From NCBI GenBank assembly GCA_016218575.1, contig JACRDN010000018.1, forward strand, positions 1 through 46,705: a DNA stretch of 46,705 nucleotides, read 5' to 3'. Position numbers and translations under genes: made by a program. Source of the stretch: Elusimicrobiota bacterium (GTDB taxonomy: Bacteria > Elusimicrobiota > Elusimicrobia > UBA1565 > UBA9628). The notes under the pieces are model-generated. The model was not told the DNA's origin, ran no database searches, and saw nothing but the letters and a program-made list of their open reading frames with translations. Below are positions 1 through 7,421 of the stretch, piece by piece. Within the stretch, counting starts at the first letter, position 1. The number at the start of each line of letters is the position of its first letter.

Positions 1-72
1 AGCAATGTTCCTGCGCTGGCCGCGATTGGAACCGAAGAGCAAGCGGAGGTGAGGCAACTAGTCGCGGCCTAA
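1..72 (+). CDS. C-terminal end of an unidentified protein (partial)
   Basis: The frame is open from the first base of the window and ends at TAA 70-72, giving 23 residues that finish in RQLVAA. This is too short to assign a family. It could be the tail of a real gene cut by the window edge or chance open frame; the codons look like those of the neighbouring genes, but nothing more can be said. Confidence 0.35.
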   Translation, partial: SNVPALAAIGTEEQAEVRQLVAA

Positions 73-154
73 AAAGTTAGAATGAATCCCTCACCAATTA
101 GGTTACGCTACGCAATTTCCCCGGACATCGGGGCACGGCCGCGACACCGCTGCC

Positions 155-532
155 TTGGCCGCTCTCGGCGCAAGCCTGCAAGCCATGATCGCCTGGAAAA
201 TGGCGGTTTACGGGGCCGTCTACTTCGAGCACAGCAATATTTTCCTCGGGGCGTCCCTCGAAGGCGTGCTGCGCAAAGGGGTGGTCACTCCGCCCATGCA
301 CATGGTCCACCATTCAACGGCCAGGTCCCAGGCCGACTCGAACTACGGCGTTATATTCTCCTTTTGGGACCGAATTTTCAGGACCTACGGAGCGGTCGCG
401 GACCCGGAGGGCATCGCTTTGGGGCTGCCGCAGGAGCCCATCCGGGGCGCTGAAGTCATGCGCTTGCCGGAAGGCGCGCAGGAAGTAGAGAAAGCAAGCC
501 AAGGACGATCCGGAACATGTTCAGAGGGGTAG
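155..532 (+). pseudogene. 5'-truncated fatty acid hydroxylase / sterol desaturase family remnant
   Basis: The translation carries the C-terminal half of the integral-membrane fatty acid hydroxylase superfamily (sterol desaturases, C4 methyl oxidases, CrtZ-type hydroxylases). It has a membrane segment, then the histidine box HMVHHS at about residues 49-54, then DSNYG and FWDRIFRTYG, which closely follow the family signature. Family members are usually 250-300 residues and need two earlier HxxxH/HxxHH boxes. Here the frame is open only from base 86, the usable start is TTG 155, and there is no room for the N-terminal half. With iron ligands missing it should be inactive, so I call it a decayed remnant. 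A frameshift or assembly break near the window edge is an alternative. It adjoins the psd-ubiA lipid block. Confidence 0.6.
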
Positions 533-576
533 GACGGGTTTCTCCGAGAGGGACAGCTTTAGTTTGGAGAGCGCCT

Positions 577-1395
577 TCACGGCAGGCAGAGGAGGAGGGC
601 GGCGCACTGGGCCAGGATGAGCCCGTGATAATATAGGCTGCCGCGGGCGGCCGGCGCGCCCAGGGCGAAGGCGGCGACGATCAATGGGAGCCCTCTTTCG
701 GGATGCCGTCCGGCCGGCCAAAAAACAGGAAGGCAGGCGGCCAGCATGAGGAGGCACACCATCCCAGCCGCGGGCCCGGCTCCCATAATCAGGGGAATAG
801 TCCTATTCCCGCTGTCCCGGTCTCCCTCCATGTCCCTGATATCCAGCAATACCGCGGTGCCGAATATGATCAAGAAGAGGGGAATGCTGCCCAGGAGTAT
901 CCTCGGCAGGCCACGCCAGGGGAAGGGATGCCAAGCCAGGATCGGGGCCATGACGATGATCCAGAACCCGTTGAGCATGGTGACGCCCGCCTTGCTTAGG
1001 GGAAACTTTTTCAGGCGCCAGCGGTTTTCTCCCAGGGGCAGGCTGTAAAGGATGTTGAGAGCGCCCAGGCCCAGGTAAGGCCCCCAGAGCCGCGGCAGGC
1101 CCAGGCGGAAAAGATAAGCGAGAGGCGCCATAAACGCCAATGCCGAGGCGCACGCGAGAATCTTCCATTGGCGCGCGGTCAGGCAATTTTCCGGTGTGTT
1201 GACGGCGTCTTCCCGGGAATCATGCAGCTTGTTGAAAAGGTAGACGAAGGCGGCCAAGGACGCGAAGCAGGCGCCCAGCATCGCTTGGCGCGCGTCCAGC
1301 CTTCTCAGGAATTTCACGCTAAAATCCAGGTAGGCGGCGGCAAAGAGGAGCACGATGTCCCCGCGGAATTTGAAGAAGGCGTTGAGCAAAGTCAT
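577..1395 (-). CDS. UbiA-family prenyltransferase, second copy
   Basis: A 272-residue polytopic membrane protein with both Asp-rich motifs of UbiA prenyltransferases. The first is NKLHDSRED (N55, D59, D63) and the second DIRDMEGDRD (D185, D188, D192), which bind Mg2+-diphosphate of the prenyl donor. I chose ATG 1395 because it overlaps the stop of the upstream paralogue in an ATGA junction; the longer open frame to 1437 begins inside that gene. The family moves a polyprenyl group onto an aromatic ring, a glycerol lipid, heme, chlorophyllide or a carotenoid. The acceptor cannot be read from the sequence. It is last in a psd-ubiA-ubiA operon, so a membrane lipid or isoprenoid product is likely. 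Confidence 0.85.
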   Translation of the reverse strand: MTLLNAFFKFRGDIVLLFAAAYLDFSVKFLRRLDARQAMLGACFASLAAFVYLFNKLHDSREDAVNTPENCLTARQWKILACASALAFMAPLAYLFRLGLPRLWGPYLGLGALNILYSLPLGENRWRLKKFPLSKAGVTMLNGFWIIVMAPILAWHPFPWRGLPRILLGSIPLFLIIFGTAVLLDIRDMEGDRDSGNRTIPLIMGAGPAAGMVCLLMLAACLPVFWPAGRHPERGLPLIVAAFALGAPAARGSLYYHGLILAQCAALLLCLP

Positions 1396-2216
1396 GGATG
1401 GGGGCCTGCCGCCAATGCCAGCCCGATCAACAGGCACTCGCCGATGACCAAGGCGTGGTAATAGAAGCCCGTCCTGGCGCGCAGGCAGCCCAAGGCGAAG
1501 GCCAGGATGAGGCCCGAGAGAGCCGCGATCATCGGGAGATGGAGCGCCGCCCCCAGGGCGAGGTTGCCCGCCATGAGCAGGGCGGCCAATGCCGCGGTCC
1601 TGCGCGCGCCGATCAATACGGGCAAGGTGCGGATACCGGCGGACTCGTCACCGGCGGCGTCCCGGATGTCCCAAAGCCATTCGGCGGCCATCACGCTCAT
1701 AAGAAGGGGCAGCGAGCGCAGGAACGCCAGGCCCGCGGCGGCCGGGCCCAGATGGTAGCGGGCCGATAGGGGCAGGAGTATCAGCATGCCGAAGGCCAGG
1801 CAGACCGGGACGAGGGCCTTGGTCGCGGCGAAGGATTTGAGGCGCAGCTTTCGCGCCCCCAGGGGCAGGCTGTAGCAGGCGCCGACCAGGCCCATGACGA
1901 GGTAGCAGGCGAGCAACGGGCCTCGGGAGAGCCGGATCAAATAGGCGAGGGGGAGGCAATAGAGGATGAGGCTCAGCTTCAGGACGGCCCTTCGCTCTTC
2001 CGGTCCCAGGCATTCCGAGGGCGCGTTGACCGAGTCCTCGCGAGTGTCGCACGCTTTGTTGAAGAGGTACACAAAGCCGTAGAAGGACATGACGCATATC
2101 CCCAGCGGGAAAAAGCTCGGATGCCCGGCTCCCAGGATGAGGCGCGCGCAATAGAAGTAGGCCAGGCCGTAGAGGGCTACGACATGCCCACGAAATTTAA
2201 GGAAGCGGCCCGCCAT
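1392..2216 (-). CDS. UbiA-family prenyltransferase, first copy
   Basis: A 274-residue membrane protein paralogous to the next gene: both begin with (K)FRG then hydrophobic helices, share VYLFNK...D..ED in motif 1 (N53, D57, D61) and CYSLPLG / LYSLPLG in the middle. Motif 2 is DIRDAAGDESAG (D183, D186, D190). Both active-site motifs are intact, so both copies should be active. The start ATG 2216 lies 7 nt after the psd stop, and its own stop overlaps the next start by 4 nt. The tandem arrangement suggests either two steps on one acceptor or a heteromeric pair; that is inference. Confidence 0.85.
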   Translation of the reverse strand: MAGRFLKFRGHVVALYGLAYFYCARLILGAGHPSFFPLGICVMSFYGFVYLFNKACDTREDSVNAPSECLGPEERRAVLKLSLILYCLPLAYLIRLSRGPLLACYLVMGLVGACYSLPLGARKLRLKSFAATKALVPVCLAFGMLILLPLSARYHLGPAAAGLAFLRSLPLLMSVMAAEWLWDIRDAAGDESAGIRTLPVLIGARRTAALAALLMAGNLALGAALHLPMIAALSGLILAFALGCLRARTGFYYHALVIGECLLIGLALAAGPHP

Positions 2217-2223
2217 CTAAGGC

Positions 2224-2826
2224 CTAATCGTAGCGGGCCAGGATGGTTTCTCCCGCCCGCACCTTACGGCCGGGAAAGGCCGCGGGACGGGCCGACTCGG
2301 GCAGCAGCAAGGTGACGGTGCTGCCGAGCCTGATGCGCCCCAGGCGCTGGCCCAGGGAAACGGATTCTCCCGGCTTCACGCAGGTTTCTATCCTCTTGGT
2401 GATCAGAGTCGTCATTTGGCGTACGACGTAGGGGCCGAGGCAGGATTGTATGGTCGTGACGGCGCGTACCCCCAGCCAATAATCCGCGTCGTCCGGATAG
2501 TAAAAATCCGCGCCTTGGCTTTCGACGCTCACGACGGTTCCGGCGAGGGGTATCCTCTGCACGTGCACGTCGGTCAGGCGCATATGGACGATGTATTCTA
2601 TTTTCCCCGCTCGGGGCTTGATTTCCAGGATCCCATCGGCCGGCGAGACCACGACGGCGCCATCGGCGGGGGGGACGCGCTCGGGGTCCCTATCGAAAAA
2701 CTCTTGGAATCCCCTCGGTAAGGAGTTTCGGCGCAGGCTCTCGAGCAGGGACTCCATGGTCCACGGGGATTGCGCGGGGACGTCGGCCTCGTCATAGATG
2801 TACTCCTTGGGAAAGGAAGTCATCAT
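2224..2826 (-). CDS. psd: Phosphatidylserine decarboxylase (short type)
   Basis: About 200 residues, the size of short PSD proenzymes. Visible motifs are SPADG near the start of the fold, DVHVQRIPLAG (equivalent to the family's HVNRIP.SG) and LGST near the C terminus. LGST is the self-cleavage site that creates the pyruvoyl group on serine. Product role: phosphatidylserine or a related phosphoserine lipid to the ethanolamine form at the inner membrane. Starts are possible at 2841, 2826 and 2823. The -10-like box on this strand (2844-2849) is too close to 2841, so I prefer 2826 or 2823. First gene of the psd-ubiA-ubiA operon, divergent from the membrane protein at 2860. An archaetidylserine-type substrate cannot be excluded. 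Confidence 0.8.
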   Translation of the reverse strand: MMTSFPKEYIYDEADVPAQSPWTMESLLESLRRNSLPRGFQEFFDRDPERVPPADGAVVVSPADGILEIKPRAGKIEYIVHMRLTDVHVQRIPLAGTVVSVESQGADFYYPDDADYWLGVRAVTTIQSCLGPYVVRQMTTLITKRIETCVKPGESVSLGQRLGRIRLGSTVTLLLPESARPAAFPGRKVRAGETILARYD

Positions 2827-2843
2827 CGCGGATGATACCATTT

Positions 2844-2853
2844 TTTATAGAAT
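2844..2853. promoter_or_regulatory. Back-to-back -10-like boxes between divergent genes
   Basis: Only 18 bp separate the outermost divergent start codons. The AT-rich core reads TATAGAAT on the plus strand (2846-2853) and TATAAA on the minus strand (2844-2849). With TAGAAT (2848-2853) as -10, transcription would start at 2860, the GTG of the plus-strand gene, giving a leaderless message. No convincing -35 is seen on the plus strand. Confidence 0.4.
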
Positions 2854-2859
2854 TGGCCC

Positions 2860-3804
2860 GTGCTCGGCCCCCCAGCCCAAGGCGTCGCGATTCCATGGAA
2901 ATTCCTGAAGTCCCTCTATTGGATCGCGGCCCTCTGCGCGACGGTGGCGGCCGGCGACGCTTTCGCGGGCGGGCCGCTCCGGCGGATACTCCCGCGCAAT
3001 CCTCATGAACTCCTCTATTTCAACGTGTTTTTCGGTCTTCCTCATATTGCCGCGAGCCACCTGCTCTGGGCGGGATACTCCGACTATCGGGAGTTTTACG
3101 GGAAGCTCGAGCTGAGAGCCCTTATGGCTTCTTTGGCCGTGGTCGGCGCCTGGCTGTTCTTCAAGGAGCGCGCGGTTTTCATGGCCGCTTTCGGCGCCGC
3201 CACGGCGTACCACGTGGTGGGCCAGCAGATAGGTTTTGTCCCCGGGCATCGGCCGGAGTTGCGCCTATGGAAGCGCTTGGCCTGGGCTTTCGCCATATTG
3301 AACAATTTCAGCTGGCAAGCCCTGCCTGCGGGGTGGGCCCGGGCCGCGACTGTTCTCAGCGTCTCGTCGCTGGCCTGCCTTCTTTGGAGCACTTGGCGCT
3401 GCCGCCGCTTGGCGCCGCCCGGCAGGGGGCGGGATTTCCTATGGCTTAACGCCGCGATGCTGTCGGGCGTCGGGGCGCTGGGTTTGGCCGGGTATCCTTT
3501 TTTCTCCATTTTGGCCGCGAGACTGATCCATGACGTCACGGCGTTCACTTTTTACATCGTCCACGACTGCAACAAGAACCGGGAGGCCGCGGTCCATGCT
3601 CTCTACCGGCTGCTCGCGGTCCCGCCGCGCGCCGTGCCGGCGGCCTGCGTGGGCTCCGCGGTTCTTCTAACCCTCTTCCTGCAGGCTATGCGCGAGCCGG
3701 CGCTAGCGCTTGTCGCTTACAGCCTCACCTTGGCCCATTATTATATGGAGGGGGTGACTTGGAAGGCGGGATCTCCCTACCGCATTCAGGTCCCGTTCGG
3801 CTGA
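2860..3804 (+). CDS. Histidine-containing polytopic membrane protein, unknown function
   Basis: 314 residues, start GTG 2860, about eight hydrophobic helices. Conserved-looking polar residues sit inside or next to helices: GLPHIAASH, TAYHVVGQQIG, RLIHDVTAF, IVHD and AHYYMEGVTWK. The first two resemble the GxPHGAxDH and SAxHFGQ motifs of Brp/Blh carotenoid dioxygenases, but the match is weak and two positions differ (G to I, D to S). It is distantly similar to the convergent gene 3786-4649: both have PH..A in an early helix, an H-rich helix near the middle, a D/H helix late and an end shaped like H...(W)xx...R..F. Possibly metal-binding; otherwise unknown. Its 3' end overlaps the convergent gene by 19 bp. 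Confidence 0.7.
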   Translation: MLGPPAQGVAIPWKFLKSLYWIAALCATVAAGDAFAGGPLRRILPRNPHELLYFNVFFGLPHIAASHLLWAGYSDYREFYGKLELRALMASLAVVGAWLFFKERAVFMAAFGAATAYHVVGQQIGFVPGHRPELRLWKRLAWAFAILNNFSWQALPAGWARAATVLSVSSLACLLWSTWRCRRLAPPGRGRDFLWLNAAMLSGVGALGLAGYPFFSILAARLIHDVTAFTFYIVHDCNKNREAAVHALYRLLAVPPRAVPAACVGSAVLLTLFLQAMREPALALVAYSLTLAHYYMEGVTWKAGSPYRIQVPFG

Positions 3805-4649
3805 AACAGCCGCCGTATCCAGCCTGGATTTCGGCGCGACAGGGCCAAGGAGGAGGCGATGTGCGCGTAAGCCCACAGCTCTCCTTGGCGGCGCCACTCC
3901 AGCAGGCCCCAGCGCGTCAAAAGCCCCGCGTAGGGCATGGCGAGGAAAAACGCGGCGGTGGCGGCGGCGGCCTGCCCCAGGAATAGCAGCGCCGGCCTGG
4001 CTCCGGCGGCCCGCAGATCGAGGACCGGCAGGATTATCCAGACGCAGAGGTGGTAGAAAACGACGTCCAGGAATTGGACCGACCCTCCGGCCAGAACCAA
4101 AGCGGCCAAGACTCCCGTGCCCTCGAAAACGAGAAGGTTTCCGAATTGGGGCTTGCCCAGAGCCGGAAGGGAGCGCCAGGCGGCCGCGAGGAGCCAGGCC
4201 GAGCACAATAGGACGGCCCCTTGCCACGCGCGCTCGGGCATGAGCCGGAAGAACGGATCAGAGCCCCAAAGCAAAGTCCCGTATGCCGCGAAGCTCAACG
4301 AAATCCTGGCCGCCGTCAACAGCCGGCCATGCCTGGCGGAGCCCTCCGGCGACAAATAGGCTTCCGTAAAGGCGTGATGAGCGCCGAAGATCACGATCAC
4401 TGATGGGATCGAGGCTGCCATCATCGACGCCCCCGCGGCTCCCAGGAGGGCCAGGCGCTCGCGCGCGGCGCGAGACGACCATAGAGCTCGGATCCTCCCG
4501 CGTGAATAGACGGCGGCCAGGACATAATGGGGGAAAAGCGCGGCGAAGAACAATGACCGGTACAACAGGGGAGGGCAGCCCGCTTTGAGCGCAAGGACAA
4601 GCAGAATGCCGGCGATCCGGATCGCGGCCATGCCGTTCGATGATAACAT
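3786..4649 (-). CDS. Histidine-containing polytopic membrane protein, distant paralogue of 2860-3804
   Basis: About 280-287 residues with roughly eight membrane helices. Polar residues in helices include LFPHYVLAAVY, FGAHHAFTEAY, VVFYHLCVW and YAHIASSLALS. The open frame extends much further upstream (to 5708), but that part lies antisense to the glycosyltransferase gene. The real start is ATG 4649 or ATG 4631; neither has a clear Shine-Dalgarno sequence. It is divergent from the glycosyltransferase with 18 bp between starts, and convergent with its paralogue. Function unknown; see the Brp/Blh comparison under the paralogue. Confidence 0.7.
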   Translation of the reverse strand: MLSSNGMAAIRIAGILLVLALKAGCPPLLYRSLFFAALFPHYVLAAVYSRGRIRALWSSRAARERLALLGAAGASMMAASIPSVIVIFGAHHAFTEAYLSPEGSARHGRLLTAARISLSFAAYGTLLWGSDPFFRLMPERAWQGAVLLCSAWLLAAAWRSLPALGKPQFGNLLVFEGTGVLAALVLAGGSVQFLDVVFYHLCVWIILPVLDLRAAGARPALLFLGQAAAATAAFFLAMPYAGLLTRWGLLEWRRQGELWAYAHIASSLALSRRNPGWIRRLFQPNGT

Positions 4650-4652
4650 TTG

Positions 4653-4658
4653 TAAAAT
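4653..4658 (+). promoter_or_regulatory. -10-like box TAAAAT, 9 nt before the start of the glycosyltransferase
   Basis: TAAAAT is followed by 9 nt and then ATG 4668. Predicted transcription start is near 4665, so the leader would be about 3 nt. The identical hexamer and spacing occur before nuoJ. No good -35 hexamer is visible at 16-18 nt. Confidence 0.4.
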
Positions 4659-4667
4659 AGCCCCGAT

Positions 4668-5900
4668 ATGACAGAAGCCAGGCAGGACTCTCGCCCCAAG
4701 GTGCTCATGATCTCTCCTTGGGCGCCCTATCCTTGGGACGGAGGGTCCAAGAGAATACATACCCTCTGCCGGATGTTGGGCGAGCGCTTCCAATTTTCCC
4801 TGCTCACATTCGCGGCGGAGAATTCCGGCTCCCATGCCGCGGCCGCGGATCTCGCCGCGGAGCACCGACATCTGAGGCCGGTCTTCGGTGGGATTCATTG
4901 GGTGGGGAAAGGCCCCGAGCCTTCGGCTCGGGGCCTGCCGGAGGACGTGTCCCGCTTTTATCGGGAGTCCATGCGCCTGCGGCTTGCGGATACCTTGGCG
5001 CGGGGAGAGGCCGATCTCGTGCACGTCGAGTACGAGTTGATGGCGCCCTACGCGCGGCATATTAAGGGGGCGATTCCCTTGGTTTGGACCCAGCATGACA
5101 TGGGAAGCCTTTCTATTTTCAATTCCTATTTTCGGGAAATGTCCGGCTTTGGGCGCCTGCGGCGCCTGCCAGATTGGTTCAAGAGGGCGGCTCTGGTCCG
5201 CAAGGCCGGCTCGTGGTTCGACCGGGTGGTGGCTATGACCGCCGAGGACCAAAGGAGGCTCTCGCTTTGGATGGACGAGCGGAAAGTCCGGACGATTTCC
5301 ACGGGCGTGGACGTGGAGCATTTCAGCCCCCGCGCGGGGGCTGAGGCTGCCGAGGATAGCCTCGTCTTTCTCGGGCATTACCCGCATTACCCCAACGAGG
5401 ACGCCGTCCTTCATTTTCACCGCGACATCTGGCCCATCATCCGGGCGCGCCGGCCCGGGCTGCGATTCTACGCGGTGGGCTCCTCCCCGACTCCGGCGGT
5501 GCGTCGTTTGCCTCACGAGGATTCCAGAATAACCGTGACGGGAACAGTGGAGGACGTGCGCCCCTATCTCCAGAAAGCCGCCGTGTTCGTAGCACCCATG
5601 CGCCTCGGCTTCGGCATCAAGGGAAAAATTCTCGAGGCCGCGGCCGCGGGCGTGCCGGTGGTGGCGACCTCGCGCGCGGCCGAGGGGCTGGCGTTGCGCG
5701 CCGGCCATGATTTCCTAAAGGCGGATGGCGCGCGGGAGTTCGCCCAGGCGGTCCTTCGCCTCTTGGAAGATTCCGGGTTGCGGCGGGAAATCTCGCTGCG
5801 CGCCCGGGCGGCCGTGGAAAAACGCTATGATTGGAAGGCCCAAGCATGTCTCTTGGGAGACCTTTATGAGGAATTGCTCAAAGAACGCGCGGGCCGCTGA
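4668..5900 (+). CDS. Glycosyltransferase, GT4-like
   Basis: 410 residues with a two-domain GT-B layout. The N-terminal domain opens with KVLMISPWAPYPWDGGSKRIHTL, the usual acceptor-side beta strand and Gly-rich loop. The C-terminal domain contains VDVEHFSP, a VFLGHYPHYPNEDAV strand and GFGIKGKILEAAAAGVPVVAT, which holds the nucleotide-sugar-binding Glu of retaining GT4 enzymes. The layout resembles the Stp1-like sugar transferases seen with exopolysaccharide clusters. It probably adds a sugar to a lipid-linked precursor on the cytoplasmic face. The next gene, an ABC-2 permease, starts 35 bp before this stop, so synthesis and export are likely coupled. Confidence 0.85.
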   Translation: MTEARQDSRPKVLMISPWAPYPWDGGSKRIHTLCRMLGERFQFSLLTFAAENSGSHAAAADLAAEHRHLRPVFGGIHWVGKGPEPSARGLPEDVSRFYRESMRLRLADTLARGEADLVHVEYELMAPYARHIKGAIPLVWTQHDMGSLSIFNSYFREMSGFGRLRRLPDWFKRAALVRKAGSWFDRVVAMTAEDQRRLSLWMDERKVRTISTGVDVEHFSPRAGAEAAEDSLVFLGHYPHYPNEDAVLHFHRDIWPIIRARRPGLRFYAVGSSPTPAVRRLPHEDSRITVTGTVEDVRPYLQKAAVFVAPMRLGFGIKGKILEAAAAGVPVVATSRAAEGLALRAGHDFLKADGAREFAQAVLRLLEDSGLRREISLRARAAVEKRYDWKAQACLLGDLYEELLKERAGR

Positions 5901-6663
5901 GGCCTTCCCGTACGGATTCCTCTTCTGGGAGATGACTCGGACCCAGTTTCTGCTGAGAGACCAAGGCACGGCGTTGGGATTTTTCTGGACCCTCATGCAC
6001 CCCCTGCTCATGTTCGCGGTGCTCTACGCACTGTTCATCAAATGGGTGGGCCGCTTCGTGAACCAATACGCGGCTTACCTTCTCGTGGGCCTGGTCCTAT
6101 GGAATTTTTTCCAGAAGGCGACCTCATCGGCGGTGGGGTCGCTGCGGCGATCCCGGGGGCTGGTCCTGAACTACATATTTCCCCGCGAGATCATCGTGCT
6201 GTCGGCGGTGGGGGTGGCGCTTTTCACGGCCGCGCTCGAGGCCGGGCTCCTCATGGCCCTTCTCCCGTTCTTCGGCCAACCGATCCGCCAGGCCTGGCTT
6301 TTCCTCCCGGTTCTCATCGGGTGCCTTGCCTGCTGGGTGTCTGCCGTTGCCCTGCAGTTGGCGGCCTGGGGTGCGCGCTACCAGGACATGGAGCGCATCT
6401 GGGAGGTGCTTTGCGCCGCGCTGTTTTATCTCACTCCGGTCTTCTACCATTTGGACATGCTGGAGTCTCGCTGGCGGGGGCTTCTGGCCATGAGCCCTCT
6501 GGCATACATCCTCACCGCTTTTCGGGCCTGCGCCATCGAGGGGCGAATGCCCGCGTGGCCTTGCCTCGGTCTGGCCTTGGGGCTGGGGGCCGCGGCCGCG
6601 GCCGGGTCCCTATGGGCTTTCCGCAGGCAAGAGCAGAAGTTCGCCGATAGGCTCTTGGTATGA
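5866..6663 (+). CDS. ABC-2 type permease, polysaccharide/O-antigen exporter class
   Basis: 265 residues. I chose ATG 5866 because a GGGAGA Shine-Dalgarno lies 5 nt upstream and the protein then opens like Wzm/TagG permeases: a short amphipathic stretch, FLFWEMTRTQFLLRDQGTALGFFWTLMHPLL, then six helices. The open frame to 5725 lies inside the glycosyltransferase. Typical features are the DQ(G)TALGFFW entry motif, LVLNYIFPREIIVLSA after the second helix and LFYLTPVFYHLDML before the last helices. It forms the membrane channel for a glycolipid or polysaccharide, with the ATPase whose start overlaps this stop (ATGA). Confidence 0.85.
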   Translation: MRNCSKNARAAEAFPYGFLFWEMTRTQFLLRDQGTALGFFWTLMHPLLMFAVLYALFIKWVGRFVNQYAAYLLVGLVLWNFFQKATSSAVGSLRRSRGLVLNYIFPREIIVLSAVGVALFTAALEAGLLMALLPFFGQPIRQAWLFLPVLIGCLACWVSAVALQLAAWGARYQDMERIWEVLCAALFYLTPVFYHLDMLESRWRGLLAMSPLAYILTAFRACAIEGRMPAWPCLGLALGLGAAAAAGSLWAFRRQEQKFADRLLV

Positions 6664-7421
6664 GTTCCATTGCGGTCGAGGCCTGCGGTCTCGGCAAGAT
6701 TTTTTCCATCGCGATAAAAGAGGAGAGGAATACTTTCCTCAATCAGCTGCGGCGAAGCCTTACCGGTCAGGGCGCGCGCGGACGCTTCTGGGCCTTGCAG
6801 GATTTGAGTTTTAAGATCGCCAGGGGGGAGGTCTTCGGGGTGATCGGCCCCAACGGAGCGGGCAAGAGCACGTTGCTCCTGATCCTGGCCGGGATATTGG
6901 CTCCCAGCGAAGGCCAGGTCAATGTCCATGGAAGGCCCAGCCCTTTTTTCCAGCTTAGCGCGGGACTTCAGCCGCTGCTCACGGTGCGCGAGAATTTCTC
7001 CCTATGCGCCGCCCTCTTGGGTATGCCGCGCCGGGAATATCTGCGTCGGCGCGAGGAAATCCTGGCCTTCTCTGGCCTCGAGAAATATTGGGAGGCGCGC
7101 TACGGGGAGCTCTCAACGGGCCTTGCCGCGAGGATCGCCTTGTCGGCGGCCCTCCACTCGAACCTCGACGTGATCCCCATTGACGAGATGTTCTCGGTGG
7201 GGGACCTCGCCTTTCAAGGAAAGTGCTTGGAAGCCTTCGCACGCTTGCGCGCGAAGGGAAAAACCTTCGTGCTGGTCTCGCATGACCTGGGACTTATCGA
7301 GGCGGTCTGCGGCCGGGTGCTGTATTTAAGGGAGGGGCGCCCGGCCTTTCTCGGACCCGCCGCCCAGGCCGTGGAGCGCCTGCGCGCCGACAGTGGGAAT
7401 CCCATTCGAACTACAAGGTGA
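6660..7421 (+). CDS. ABC transporter ATPase, polysaccharide exporter class
   Basis: 253 residues. Walker A is GPNGAGKST (63-71), the signature is LSTGLAARI (151-159) instead of the usual S(S/T)GM..RL of Wzt/TagH proteins, Walker B is VIPIDEMFSVGD with catalytic Glu 176, and the switch His is in LVSHD. The N terminus has the long loop before the core that this subfamily uses to contact its permease. There is no C-terminal carbohydrate-binding domain, so substrate recognition by a modified sugar terminus is unlikely. The 3' end overlaps the convergent receiver-hydrolase gene by 11 bp. Confidence 0.88.
   Translation: MSSIAVEACGLGKIFSIAIKEERNTFLNQLRRSLTGQGARGRFWALQDLSFKIARGEVFGVIGPNGAGKSTLLLILAGILAPSEGQVNVHGRPSPFFQLSAGLQPLLTVRENFSLCAALLGMPRREYLRRREEILAFSGLEKYWEARYGELSTGLAARIALSAALHSNLDVIPIDEMFSVGDLAFQGKCLEAFARLRAKGKTFVLVSHDLGLIEAVCGRVLYLREGRPAFLGPAAQAVERLRADSGNPIRTTR

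Noticed and set aside
4650-5708. Upstream extension of the minus-strand membrane protein to 640 residues
   Set aside because: The extension is fully antisense to the glycosyltransferase and has no membrane or motif structure; the protein proper starts at 4649 or 4631.
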